In this document: positions 1 to 5,223 of the stretch, one piece after another | How the letters are laid out: each line of letters starts with the position of its first letter | Position numbering within the stretch: position 1 is the first letter of the stretch | From: Planctomycetota bacterium | GTDB lineage: Bacteria > Planctomycetota > Phycisphaerae > Sedimentisphaerales > Anaerobacaceae | Assembly: GCA_013202635.1 (NCBI GenBank) | Contig: JABMRO010000698.1 | Span: forward strand, 1-5,363 | Reading direction: 5' to 3' | Length of the DNA stretch: 5,363 nt | Made by a program: the position numbers and the translations under genes | Notes under the pieces: model-generated | Database searches by the model: none | Seen by the model: the letters and a program-made list of their open reading frames with translations, nothing else | What the model was told of the DNA's origin: nothing

Positions 1-53
1 CATAAGGTTTTTTTTGTTCCTGTAAATTCTTTTTCAGCTTTTGAAAAAAAGAG

Positions 54-81
54 TTGACTATCAATATCTGTTATTGAAAAT
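54..81 (+). promoter_or_regulatory. weak sigma70-type promoter candidate for the M16 operon
   Basis: TTGACT at 54-59 matches the -35 consensus at five of six positions. A poor -10 candidate, GAAAAT at 76-81, follows after a 16-nt spacer and matches at four of six. Transcription from here would begin near position 88 and give a leader of about 70 nt before the ATG at 160. The -10 match is weak, so this is only the best candidate in the visible upstream DNA; the true promoter could lie further upstream. Confidence 0.28.
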
Positions 82-145
82 ATTGTCGCAGGGGCATCCA
101 GTTTTTCTGTGTTTAAGGTAAAGAACACGAAAGTATGTAATAGCA

Positions 146-151
146 GAGGAG
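146..151 (+). promoter_or_regulatory. ribosome binding site fixing the start of the first M16 gene
   Basis: GAGGAG is separated by 8 nt from the ATG at 160-162, an optimal Shine-Dalgarno arrangement. It selects this ATG over the in-frame GTG at 109, which has no such sequence. The protein then begins directly with a typical signal peptide. Confidence 0.8.
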
Positions 152-159
152 TATTCAAT

Positions 160-1692
160 ATGAAGCATAAAATCCATAAATTAAGGTCCGTTGTAATTGG
201 CGTAATGCTTCTGCTTTTTGTTATGACCACTGTGGCTCCGAAAACGGCGGAAGCTCAGGATTTGGTGAAATTCGAAAAGCGGATGACGGAATTTACACTG
301 GACAACGGTATGAAATTCTTGGTCCTTGAACGACATGAAGCTCCGGTGGTTTCATTCCACACTTACGCAGATGTTGGTGCTGTTGATGAGGTCAAGGGAA
401 TTACCGGGATGGCACATCTGTTTGAGCATATGGCATTCAAGGGAACCAGGAAAATCGGCACCACAGACTACAAGCTGGAAGCCAAAGCTTTGGCACAGGC
501 TGACCAGGCGTTTGAGGCGATGAAACTCGAGCGAAGGAAAGGTGACCGGGCGGATAAAGCAAAGCTGGAGGAGCTGCAGAAGCAATTCGAGGAAGCGCAG
601 GAAGAAGCCCAAAAGTACCTGGTCCATGATGAATTTGAGGAGGCATTTGTCCGGGAAGGTGGTGCTGGCTTCAATGCTTATACCAGCCAGGACGCTACTC
701 AATACATAGTTAGTCTTTCCTCCAACAAAACCGAACTTTGGATGTCTATGGAATCGGACCGGTTCGGCAATCCGGTGCTGCGGGAATTCTATAAAGAAAG
801 AGATGTGGTGATGGAGGAACGGCGTCTGAGCACTGAAAGCCAGCCTGTCGGACGCCTGTTAGAGGAATTTTTAGCCATTGCTTACAAAGCCCATCCTTAC
901 GGTGAACCGATAGTGGGGCACATGAGTGATTTGGAGACCCTGACCCGTTCCGAAGCTGAAATGTTTTTCAAAAAGTACTATTTGCCGAGCAATTTGACCG
1001 TTGCGATAGTCGGGGACGTGAATCCGCAGCAAATAAGAGAGCTGGCTGAAAGATATTTTAGTCGAATTCCCAGCAGCCCCAAGCCGGACCCGGTGGAAAC
1101 AATCGAACCTCCACAACTCGGGCAGCGCCGCGTAGTCGTACAGGACCCGGCGCAGCCTTTTGTGCTGATTGGTTATCATAAGCCGAATATTAACCATTCT
1201 GATAATGCGGTCTTTGATGCTATCACGGAGATTGCAGGTATCGGTCGCACGTCACGCTTATATAAAAGTCTTGTCAAAGAAAAAAAGGTTGCTGTTGCCG
1301 CCTCGGGATTTCCGGGCATGCCGGGAAACAAATATCCGGCTTTGTTTTTGTTTTATGCTGTACCGGCCAGGGGTCATACAAATCAGGAATGTGAAGAGGC
1401 CATCTACGCTGAAATCGACAAGTTGAAAACCGAACCGGTATTACCAGAAGAGCTGGCCAAAGCAAAAACACGCAGCCGGGCAAGCCTGATACGACAGCTT
1501 GATTCCAATTCCGGACTTGCTTCCCAGCTGACTTTCTACAATGTTGTTACCGGCGATTGGCGCAATCTGTTTAAGCAGCTCGACGATATCGATAAAGTTA
1601 CGGCCGAGGATATCCAGCGCGTTGCCAAACAATATTTTACAACCAAAAACCAGACAGTGGGCATTATCGATACAACCATTACTGAAAAATGA
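160..1692 (+). CDS. secreted M16-family zinc metallopeptidase, catalytic subunit
   Basis: This encodes a 510-residue insulinase/processing-peptidase-like (M16) protein, probably the catalytic half of a periplasmic peptidase. Residues 1-32 form a Sec signal peptide: a basic start, a hydrophobic core and an AEA cleavage site before Gln33. The inverted zinc motif HLFEH is at 86-90, with His86 and His90 as ligands and Glu89 as catalytic base. The third ligand is probably Glu220 in the ERDVVMEE block, by alignment with the yeast mitochondrial processing peptidase beta subunit. GGAGFNAYTSQD at 167-178 is the usual active-site strand. Between HLFEH and that strand lies a charged helical insertion (about 97-166), so the His-to-Glu distance is 130 residues rather than about 76. 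The second M16 domain is present, but where partners carry REGLAYS it reads KEKKVAVA, so the Arg/Tyr pair is missing. The stop is 20 nt before the best start of the next gene. Family assignment is firm; the substrate is unknown. Confidence 0.93.
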   Translation: MKHKIHKLRSVVIGVMLLLFVMTTVAPKTAEAQDLVKFEKRMTEFTLDNGMKFLVLERHEAPVVSFHTYADVGAVDEVKGITGMAHLFEHMAFKGTRKIGTTDYKLEAKALAQADQAFEAMKLERRKGDRADKAKLEELQKQFEEAQEEAQKYLVHDEFEEAFVREGGAGFNAYTSQDATQYIVSLSSNKTELWMSMESDRFGNPVLREFYKERDVVMEERRLSTESQPVGRLLEEFLAIAYKAHPYGEPIVGHMSDLETLTRSEAEMFFKKYYLPSNLTVAIVGDVNPQQIRELAERYFSRIPSSPKPDPVETIEPPQLGQRRVVVQDPAQPFVLIGYHKPNINHSDNAVFDAITEIAGIGRTSRLYKSLVKEKKVAVAASGFPGMPGNKYPALFLFYAVPARGHTNQECEEAIYAEIDKLKTEPVLPEELAKAKTRSRASLIRQLDSNSGLASQLTFYNVVTGDWRNLFKQLDDIDKVTAEDIQRVAKQYFTTKNQTVGIIDTTITEK

Positions 1693-1700
1693 TTTTTAGC

Positions 1701-1705
1701 AGGAG
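1701..1705 (+). promoter_or_regulatory. ribosome binding site fixing the start of the second M16 gene
   Basis: AGGAG sits 7 nt before the ATG at 1713-1715. An alternative in-frame ATG at 1689 overlaps the stop of the upstream gene (ATGA), but the Shine-Dalgarno sequence lies downstream of it. Starting at 1713 gives a well-formed lipoprotein signal peptide. Translational coupling to the upstream gene is plausible because the two genes are so close. Confidence 0.78.
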
Positions 1706-1712
1706 AAGCGAA

Positions 1713-3167
1713 ATGAGAGCTTATAAATCGTCAGCGGGGAGAATTGTTATTTTTGGAATTCTTGTGTTGTGCTTTGCAGTCACAAGCTGTACGCAAAACT
1801 CCCCCCTTCATTACAAAGAGTTGAAATATTCTAAACTGGGTGACATTCAAATCCCGGAGGTTCAGCAGGTTACCCTCGCAAATGGGATGCAGTTGTTTCT
1901 TCTCGAAGACCATGAACTGCCGCTTATCAGTGTTTCAGCCCGGATCCGGGCGGGTTCGATTTATGAGCCCCCCGACAAGATTGGTTTGGCTGCCATCACG
2001 GGAACAGTGATGCGCACAGGCGGGACAGTCAGCAGGACGGGTGACGAGATTGACGAACAGTTGGAGAGTATCGCCGCCTCGGTGGAAACCGGCATCGGTC
2101 TAAATTCGGGTTCAGCCTTTGTTTCTGTGCTGGAAAAAGATATCGATGTTGGGCTGGCAATACTGGCGGATGTGCTGATGAACCCTGCTTTTCGCGAAGA
2201 TAAAATCATGCTGGCAATGATCCAGCATCGCAGCTCTATTGCCCGCCGTAATGATAATGTCGGGTCAATAGCCGCGCGGGAATTTGAGAAGCTCATCTAT
2301 GGCCCGGACAGTGTTTACGCGCGGCATACCGAGTATGCCACAATCGGCAGCATCAGCCGTGATGACCTGGTTGCTTTTCACAAAAAGTTCTTTGGCCCCA
2401 ACAATATGATGCTTGGGATTTGGGGTGATTTCGACACCGACATAATTATAAGAAAAATCGAAAAGGCATTCGAAGGGTGGGGGAAAGTCGATATGGAATT
2501 ACCGAATATCCCGCCGGTAAAATATGAATTCTCACAAACAGTGAATGTGATTCGTAAAGACGATGTCAACCAGTCGAACATCTATCTCGGACATATCGGC
2601 GGTTTGAGGAGCAATCCTGATTATTTTGCGTTAATTCTGATGAATCGCATTCTCGGCTCCGGATTTACCAGCCGTCTTTTCAAGAACGTACGGTCTCGTG
2701 AGGGACTGGCATATTCCGTTTTTGGAATTTATTCGGCCAACTATGACTTTCCCGGCCTCTTTTATGTTGGTTGCCAGACCAAATCTGAGGCTACCGTAAA
2801 GGCCATTCGTGCTATGACCGAAGAGGTCAGAAAGATGACTGAAAGTGAGGTTACGGACGAAGAGCTGGCCCTGGCCAAAGACAGCTATCTGAACTCGTTT
2901 GTATTCAACTTCGATACGAAAGGCGAAATTGTCGGAAGGTTGATGACCTATGTGTACTATGACTATCCGCTGGATTTTTTGCAGAAGACCAAAGACAATG
3001 TTGAAAAGGTCACCAAAAAGGATATTCTCCGCGTTGCGAAGAAATATCTCAGGCCCGATGAGATACAAATCCTTGCTGTTGGCAGGCCCCGGGATTTCGA
3101 TGAACCACTGTCGGTATTGGGCTCGGTGCGCGAGATCGACATAACTATCCCGGTACCAAAGCAATAA
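1713..3167 (+). CDS. M16-family lipoprotein, non-catalytic partner subunit
   Basis: This encodes a 484-residue M16-family protein that has lost its zinc site, probably the partner of the peptidase encoded just upstream. The start is MRAYKSSAGR followed by a hydrophobic core and the lipobox VTSC. Cys26 would be lipidated, and the next residue is Thr rather than Asp, so an outer-membrane location is possible. At residues 91-98, where active members have HxxEH, the sequence is GLAAITGT: the three key residues are Ala94, Gly97 and Thr98. The C-terminal domain keeps GSGFTSRLF (315-323) and REGLAYS, with Arg329 and Tyr334 forming the Arg/Tyr pair that binds substrate in two-subunit M16B enzymes. 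This is the mirror image of its neighbour. It is separated from the upstream stop by 20 nt and is almost certainly co-transcribed. An independent scaffold role is possible, but a heterodimer is the simplest reading. Confidence 0.92.
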   Translation: MRAYKSSAGRIVIFGILVLCFAVTSCTQNSPLHYKELKYSKLGDIQIPEVQQVTLANGMQLFLLEDHELPLISVSARIRAGSIYEPPDKIGLAAITGTVMRTGGTVSRTGDEIDEQLESIAASVETGIGLNSGSAFVSVLEKDIDVGLAILADVLMNPAFREDKIMLAMIQHRSSIARRNDNVGSIAAREFEKLIYGPDSVYARHTEYATIGSISRDDLVAFHKKFFGPNNMMLGIWGDFDTDIIIRKIEKAFEGWGKVDMELPNIPPVKYEFSQTVNVIRKDDVNQSNIYLGHIGGLRSNPDYFALILMNRILGSGFTSRLFKNVRSREGLAYSVFGIYSANYDFPGLFYVGCQTKSEATVKAIRAMTEEVRKMTESEVTDEELALAKDSYLNSFVFNFDTKGEIVGRLMTYVYYDYPLDFLQKTKDNVEKVTKKDILRVAKKYLRPDEIQILAVGRPRDFDEPLSVLGSVREIDITIPVPKQ

Positions 3168-3184
3168 AAATAATCAATCGATAT

Positions 3185-3210
3185 GTAGGGGCAACCCCAT
3201 GTGGTTGTCC
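3185..3210 (+). repeat. GTAG-headed REP-like hairpin, copy 1
   Basis: GTAG (3185-3188) is followed by GGGCAACC (3189-3196), a 6-nt loop and GGTTGTCC (3203-3210), which pair over 8 bp with one G-U wobble. An overlapping alternative pairs AGGGGC (3187-3192) with GCCCCT (3220-3225) around an inner AACC/GGTT stem. A GTAG-type tetranucleotide followed by a palindrome is the layout of REP elements mobilised by RAYT transposases. That assignment here rests on layout only. Confidence 0.5.
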
Positions 3211-3250
3211 TGATATTTAGCCCCTTAATTCATTAAGCGGGTTCAATCTG

Positions 3251-3285
3251 AAAATCAAAATTCATAATTCTAAATTCTCTTAACT
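3251..3285. repeat. degenerate AT-rich tandem of 7-nt period
   Basis: Five consecutive 7-mers can be laid out: AAAATCA, AAATTCA, TAATTCT, AAATTCT and CTTAACT. The first four share an A/T-rich start and a TC near the end. The 9-mer CTCCTCAAT follows at 3286-3294 and also abuts the similar tract at 4325-4359. The repeat is degenerate, so chance periodicity in AT-rich DNA is not excluded. Confidence 0.45.
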
Positions 3286-3340
3286 CTCCTCAATCCCAAA
3301 TATTTATCAGGCCTTTCTCGGACGGAATCAATTAAAATGA

Positions 3341-4090
3341 CTAATTCCCAACCGGTGACAAACTCTGACCGTTTGGAGCGCAGTAACGCCACGAATCTAC
3401 CCGATTGACGGTCTTGACCTGGCCGTCCAGAAATACCGCATTCACCACGCCATCTTCCATGTCCGAATCCCGGGCAAGGTGAAACGTGCCGAAACTGTCC
3501 CAACGCTCATAAACGCACATGGCGGTGTCGTTGAAGGCATAACTATTGTAAGGCCGGGTGATCCACAGATTTTCTTCTCCAAAGAAGAAAATTTCGGAAT
3601 GACGTTTGAAATCGGTAATTTTTTTATCGGTGAGATAAGAATTCATCGAGTAATTGTAATTCGTTTTAATGGGTACGCCATCGACGTGTTCGGGATGAAG
3701 AGTGCCGAACATTTTGGCGATTCTCGGAAAGGCCGGGCAAATGTGAATATCTTTACCCTTCAAATACGGCCAGAAAGGCCCGGCGTACTTCGGATTCTTT
3801 TCCAGGTCCCAGTCGGGATTATGCCACCTGCAGTAACGGTGCGGCTCGTTGGGATAGGTTCGTTGACTGTAAAAACTGGTCCAGGCATTGGGCATCACGC
3901 CGTCACAATCATCAGCGTACATGAATGCCATCAGCCCGTAAGATTTAAGGTTTGATTTGCAGGCAATAAATTTCGCCTGCTTTCTGACGCGATTCAGGGA
4001 TGGTACTAATATAGCCATTAGTATCGCTATAATGGCAATAACAACCAAAAGCTCTATTAGAGTAAATCCATTGCGACGCCGCCCGGCCAT
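3341..4090 (-). CDS. pseudopilin-like protein with type II secretion/type IV pilus N-terminus
   Basis: This encodes a 249-residue protein starting MAGRRRNG then FTLIELL, a class III prepilin signal. Prepilin peptidase would cut after Gly8 and methylate Phe9, and Glu13 is the conserved Glu5 of the mature protein. A hydrophobic helix (about 9-30) anchors it and packs in a pseudopilus. The rest resembles the large planctomycete/Lentisphaerae family of prepilin-like proteins: CKSNLK at 44-49, MYADDCDG at 57-64, a CP motif at 118-119, NYNYSMNSYL near 144-153, FFFGEEN near 168-174 and AVFLDGQVK at 218-226. The last block corresponds to the end of the H-X9-DG domain, but the expected His is Glu212. 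Six cysteines remain in the mature part. Such genes are highly duplicated in these lineages and usually lie away from the secretion machinery, as here. The start is chosen because its own promoter lies inside the longer open frame that begins at 4201. The substrate or surface role is unknown. Confidence 0.88.
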   Translation of the reverse strand: MAGRRRNGFTLIELLVVIAIIAILMAILVPSLNRVRKQAKFIACKSNLKSYGLMAFMYADDCDGVMPNAWTSFYSQRTYPNEPHRYCRWHNPDWDLEKNPKYAGPFWPYLKGKDIHICPAFPRIAKMFGTLHPEHVDGVPIKTNYNYSMNSYLTDKKITDFKRHSEIFFFGEENLWITRPYNSYAFNDTAMCVYERWDSFGTFHLARDSDMEDGVVNAVFLDGQVKTVNRVDSWRYCAPNGQSLSPVGN

Positions 4091-4100
4091 ATTGATGATT

Positions 4101-4106
4101 CCTCCC
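4101..4106 (-). promoter_or_regulatory. ribosome binding site of the pseudopilin gene
   Basis: On the minus strand, GGGAGG stands 10 nt before the ATG at 4090-4088. The spacing is slightly long but usable. It supports the start that places the prepilin signal at the very N-terminus, rather than an earlier ATG at 4201 that would add 37 residues in front of it. Confidence 0.7.
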
Positions 4107-4183
4107 AATGAAATCACAGACTCTCTTAACCGTAATTTCCCATACCTACTTCTGATGAAAAACTCCTGCGAGCTTCGATTCTT

Positions 4184-4212
4184 ATAATAACCTAATTTCA
4201 TCTACCTTTCAA
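4184..4212 (-). promoter_or_regulatory. sigma70-type promoter of the pseudopilin gene
   Basis: Read on the minus strand, TTGAAA (4212-4207) and TATTAT (4189-4184) each match consensus at five of six positions and are separated by exactly 17 nt. Transcription would start near 4177, giving a leader of about 87 nt before the ATG at 4090. The ATG at 4201 lies upstream of that start point, which independently excludes the longer version of the protein. Confidence 0.65.
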
Positions 4213-4230
4213 CGATTCTCTATCGAAAAG

Positions 4231-4320
4231 TCCCCGGGAGCTGCTAACTTGACGCGCGACAGGGGAAGAACCACTCCCTTGACCTACAACAAGGGGCCGG
4301 GGTTTGAGGGAAGGGCCTCC
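4231..4320. repeat. GC-rich island with paired direct repeats and stem-loops
   Basis: Two imperfect direct repeats lie 30 bp apart: CTTGACGCGCGACAGGGG (4248-4265) and CTTGACCTACAACAAGGGG (4278-4296). Each ends in a G-run that can pair with an upstream C-run: TCCCC (4231-4235) with GGGGA (4262-4266), and CCCTTG (4276-4281) with CAAGGG (4290-4295). The second is a clean 6-bp stem with an 8-nt loop. The composition contrasts sharply with the AT-rich DNA on its right. It could be a dispersed repeat, a pair of protein-binding sites upstream of the pseudopilin promoter, or a small structured RNA; the sequence alone does not decide. Confidence 0.45.
4293..4315 (+). other. G-quadruplex-type motif
   Basis: Four G-runs lie on the plus strand: GGGG at 4293-4296, GGGG at 4299-4302, GGG at 4308-4310 and GGG at 4313-4315, with loops of 2, 5 and 2 nt. 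This fits the standard four-run G-quadruplex pattern. It overlaps the right arm of the hairpin at 4276-4295, so the two folds would compete. It lies about 80 bp upstream of the -35 of the pseudopilin promoter. Formation in the cell is not shown. Confidence 0.4.
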
Positions 4321-4324
4321 TCAA

Positions 4325-4359
4325 TTTTGCATTTTAACTTTTGATTTCTAATCTCTAAT
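4325..4359. repeat. degenerate AT-rich tandem of 7-nt period
   Basis: Five consecutive 7-mers fit: TTTTGCA, TTTTAAC, TTTTGAT, TTCTAAT and CTCTAAT. The spacing weakens after 4360. The 9-mer CTCCTCAAT at 4317-4325 runs into its left edge, and the same 9-mer borders the tract at 3251-3285. The units are diverged, so this is a moderate call. Confidence 0.45.
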
Positions 4360-4386
4360 ACCAACCATCAATAATCATTTGAAAAG

Positions 4387-4408
4387 GTAGGGTGCGATAT
4401 ATCGCACC
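4387..4408 (+). repeat. GTAG-headed REP-like hairpin, copy 2
   Basis: GTAG at 4387-4390 is followed directly by a perfect 18-nt palindrome, GGTGCGATATATCGCACC (4391-4408). It has the same head-plus-palindrome layout as the elements at 3185 and 5161, and the first bases after the head (GGTG) match copy 3. The perfect symmetry would also suit a dimeric repressor, but recurrence of the layout favours a dispersed repeat. Confidence 0.55.
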
Positions 4409-4468
4409 ACTTCGACTGTTGAATTTGCAGGAATATTAGAGACGTTGAGATGAAATTACGTTATTATG

Positions 4469-4481
4469 AAACTTGAAGTTT
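4469..4481. promoter_or_regulatory. 13-nt palindrome upstream of greA
   Basis: AAACTTGAAGTTT is a perfect palindrome around a central G, with 6-bp arms, 115 nt upstream of the greA start codon. Short AT-rich palindromes of this kind can be operators, but no matching regulator is in the window and one such site can arise by chance. Confidence 0.25.
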
Positions 4482-4518
4482 GCGCCGAGCGTTTCTTTTG
4501 AAGTGTATATAGCAAATC

Positions 4519-4539
4519 CCGGCTTATTCAATCAGCCGG
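4519..4539 (+). promoter_or_regulatory. hairpin in the likely greA leader
   Basis: CCGGCT (4519-4524) and AGCCGG (4534-4539) form a 6-bp GC-rich stem with a 9-nt loop, ending 57 nt before the greA start. A T-tract (4569-4575) follows at a distance of 29 nt, too far for a standard intrinsic terminator. It could be a leader structure; the role is open. A TATATA just upstream (4506-4511) is -10-like but lacks a properly spaced -35. Confidence 0.3.
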
Positions 4540-4596
4540 ATAGACGCTCTGTGAATTAAGAAAAAGACTTTTTTTAATACGTAGAGGAATATCTCG

Positions 4597-5082
4597 ATGT
4601 ATGAAACTGAACCAATGTCAAGAACCGGTTACAACAAGCTTATGAAGGAATTGACCCGGCTTGAGACAGAGGAACTGCCCGAAGTTCGGCAAACTGTTGC
4701 TACTGCGCGTGAAGAAGGCGACTTAAAGGAAAACGGTGCCTATATTTACGGGCGTCAGCGCCAAGGCCATATAGAAGGGCGGATTGGTGAATTAAAGGCA
4801 AAGCTGAACCGGGCTGATATCATTGATTGCACAAAAGTTGATTGTGTTAGGGCGGTCTTTGGCACTGTTGTCTCTTTGTTGGATTTAGATACTAATGAAA
4901 AGGTGACCTATCAGTTATTGGGTCCTCATGATGCTGATATTGATACTGGAAGTATTTCAGTTCACTCACCAATAGGAAGTGCTATTGTCGGATGCGAAGT
5001 AGGAGACAAGGTGACAATAAAAGTACCTCGTGGCGACCGTCATTTAGAAGTGATTGACATTGCCAGGCCAACAGTTGATTAA
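4597..5082 (+). CDS. greA: transcription elongation factor GreA
   Basis: This encodes a 161-residue cytoplasmic protein close to the usual GreA length (158 in E. coli). GreA enters the secondary channel of backtracked RNA polymerase and stimulates cleavage of the RNA 3' end so that elongation can resume. Residues 8-75 match the N-terminal antiparallel coiled coil. REEGDLKEN at 38-46 is the tip, with Asp42 and Glu45 in the positions of the E. coli catalytic-site residues Asp41 and Glu44. EGRIGELKAKL then IIDCTK (60-80), the FGTVVSLLDLD strand (88-98) and SPIGSAIVGCEVGD (124-137) match the GreA C-terminal domain. Just after the tip it reads GAYIYGRQRQ instead of the AEYHAAREQQ of E. coli GreA, which locally recalls GreB; the rest favours GreA. 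GAGGA at 4584-4588, 8 nt before the ATG, supports the start. It stands alone, divergent from the pseudopilin gene. Confidence 0.94.
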   Translation: MYETEPMSRTGYNKLMKELTRLETEELPEVRQTVATAREEGDLKENGAYIYGRQRQGHIEGRIGELKAKLNRADIIDCTKVDCVRAVFGTVVSLLDLDTNEKVTYQLLGPHDADIDTGSISVHSPIGSAIVGCEVGDKVTIKVPRGDRHLEVIDIARPTVD

Positions 5083-5160
5083 CCCTGTTATATTACCTTT
5101 CGGACGGCGGCGGCAATCTCAATCTTTACGATGTGAAAAACGTTCTGTTTTCTTAAAATT

Positions 5161-5184
5161 GTAGGGTGGCCGCTCTGCCCCACC
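5161..5184 (+). repeat. GTAG-headed REP-like hairpin, copy 3
   Basis: GTAG (5161-5164) is followed by GGTGG (5165-5169), an imperfect centre, and CCACC (5180-5184), giving an outer stem of 5 bp. It is less symmetric than copies 1 and 2 but has the same head and orientation. It starts 79 nt after the greA stop and could affect the end of that transcript. Confidence 0.48.
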
Positions 5185-5223
5185 AATTCTCAATACAGCC
5201 AGAAGTAGCGAGTTGACACAACC

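Larger units (their letters stand above)
1..159. other. AT-rich upstream region of the M16 operon
   Basis: No convincing coding sequence is visible in this stretch. It holds T-tracts near 8-15, an A/T-rich inverted repeat (TTTTTC and GAAAAA arms between about 31 and 50), a weak promoter candidate and the ribosome binding site of the first M16 gene. A GTG at 109 opens the M16 reading frame 17 codons early, but it has no Shine-Dalgarno sequence and would put extra residues in front of an otherwise normal signal peptide. The stretch is therefore best read as leader DNA. The inverted repeat could be the end of an upstream transcription unit, but that gene lies outside the window. Confidence 0.6.
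3168..3340. other. convergent intergenic region with repeats
   Basis: The M16 operon and the pseudopilin gene end facing each other across this 173-bp gap. It holds a GTAG-headed hairpin (3185-3210), a second palindrome CTTAAT-TC-ATTAAG at 3224-3237 and an AT-rich tract of 7-nt period (3251-3285). No classic intrinsic terminator (GC hairpin followed by a U-run) is obvious for either gene. The GTAG hairpin is the best candidate for stopping or stabilising the M16 transcript, but this is inference. Confidence 0.6.
4091..4596. other. divergent intergenic region between pseudopilin gene and greA
   Basis: This 506-bp gap separates two genes transcribed away from each other, so it should hold both promoters. 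From left to right it contains the pseudopilin leader and promoter (to 4212), a GC-rich structured island (4231-4320), an AT-rich tract of 7-nt period (4325-4359), a GTAG hairpin (4387-4408), a 13-nt palindrome (4469-4481), a possible -10-like TATATA (4506-4511), a short inverted repeat (4519-4539) and the greA ribosome binding site. No well-spaced -35/-10 pair for greA stands out. No protein-coding gene is supported here. Confidence 0.65.

Noticed and set aside
109..159. GTG-initiated extension of the first M16 gene
   Set aside because: It has no Shine-Dalgarno sequence and would place 17 residues before a complete signal peptide, while the ATG at 160 has a well-placed GAGGAG.
352..702. 116-codon open frame on the minus strand
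   Set aside because: It is antisense to the insertion region of the first M16 gene; its Leu- and Phe-rich content mirrors the Glu/Lys-rich coding strand.
1689..1712. ATG at 1689 overlapping the upstream stop as the start of the second M16 gene
   Set aside because: The AGGAG at 1701-1705 lies downstream of it and serves the ATG at 1713, which gives a normal lipoprotein signal.
2631..3164. 177-codon open frame on the minus strand
   Set aside because: It lies wholly inside the second M16 gene, has no recognisable motif, and the plus-strand frame is clearly the conserved one.
3479..3955. 158-codon open frame on the plus strand
   Set aside because: It is antisense to the pseudopilin gene, shows no recognisable domain and has no ribosome binding site of note.
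4091..4201. 37-residue N-terminal extension of the pseudopilin from an ATG at 4201
   Set aside because: The -10 box (4184-4189) and expected transcription start lie inside or after it, and a prepilin signal should sit at the N-terminus.
4391..4408. Perfect 18-nt palindrome as an operator for greA
   Set aside because: It is about 190 nt from the greA start and shares its GTAG head and layout with two other intergenic elements, so a dispersed repeat is more likely.
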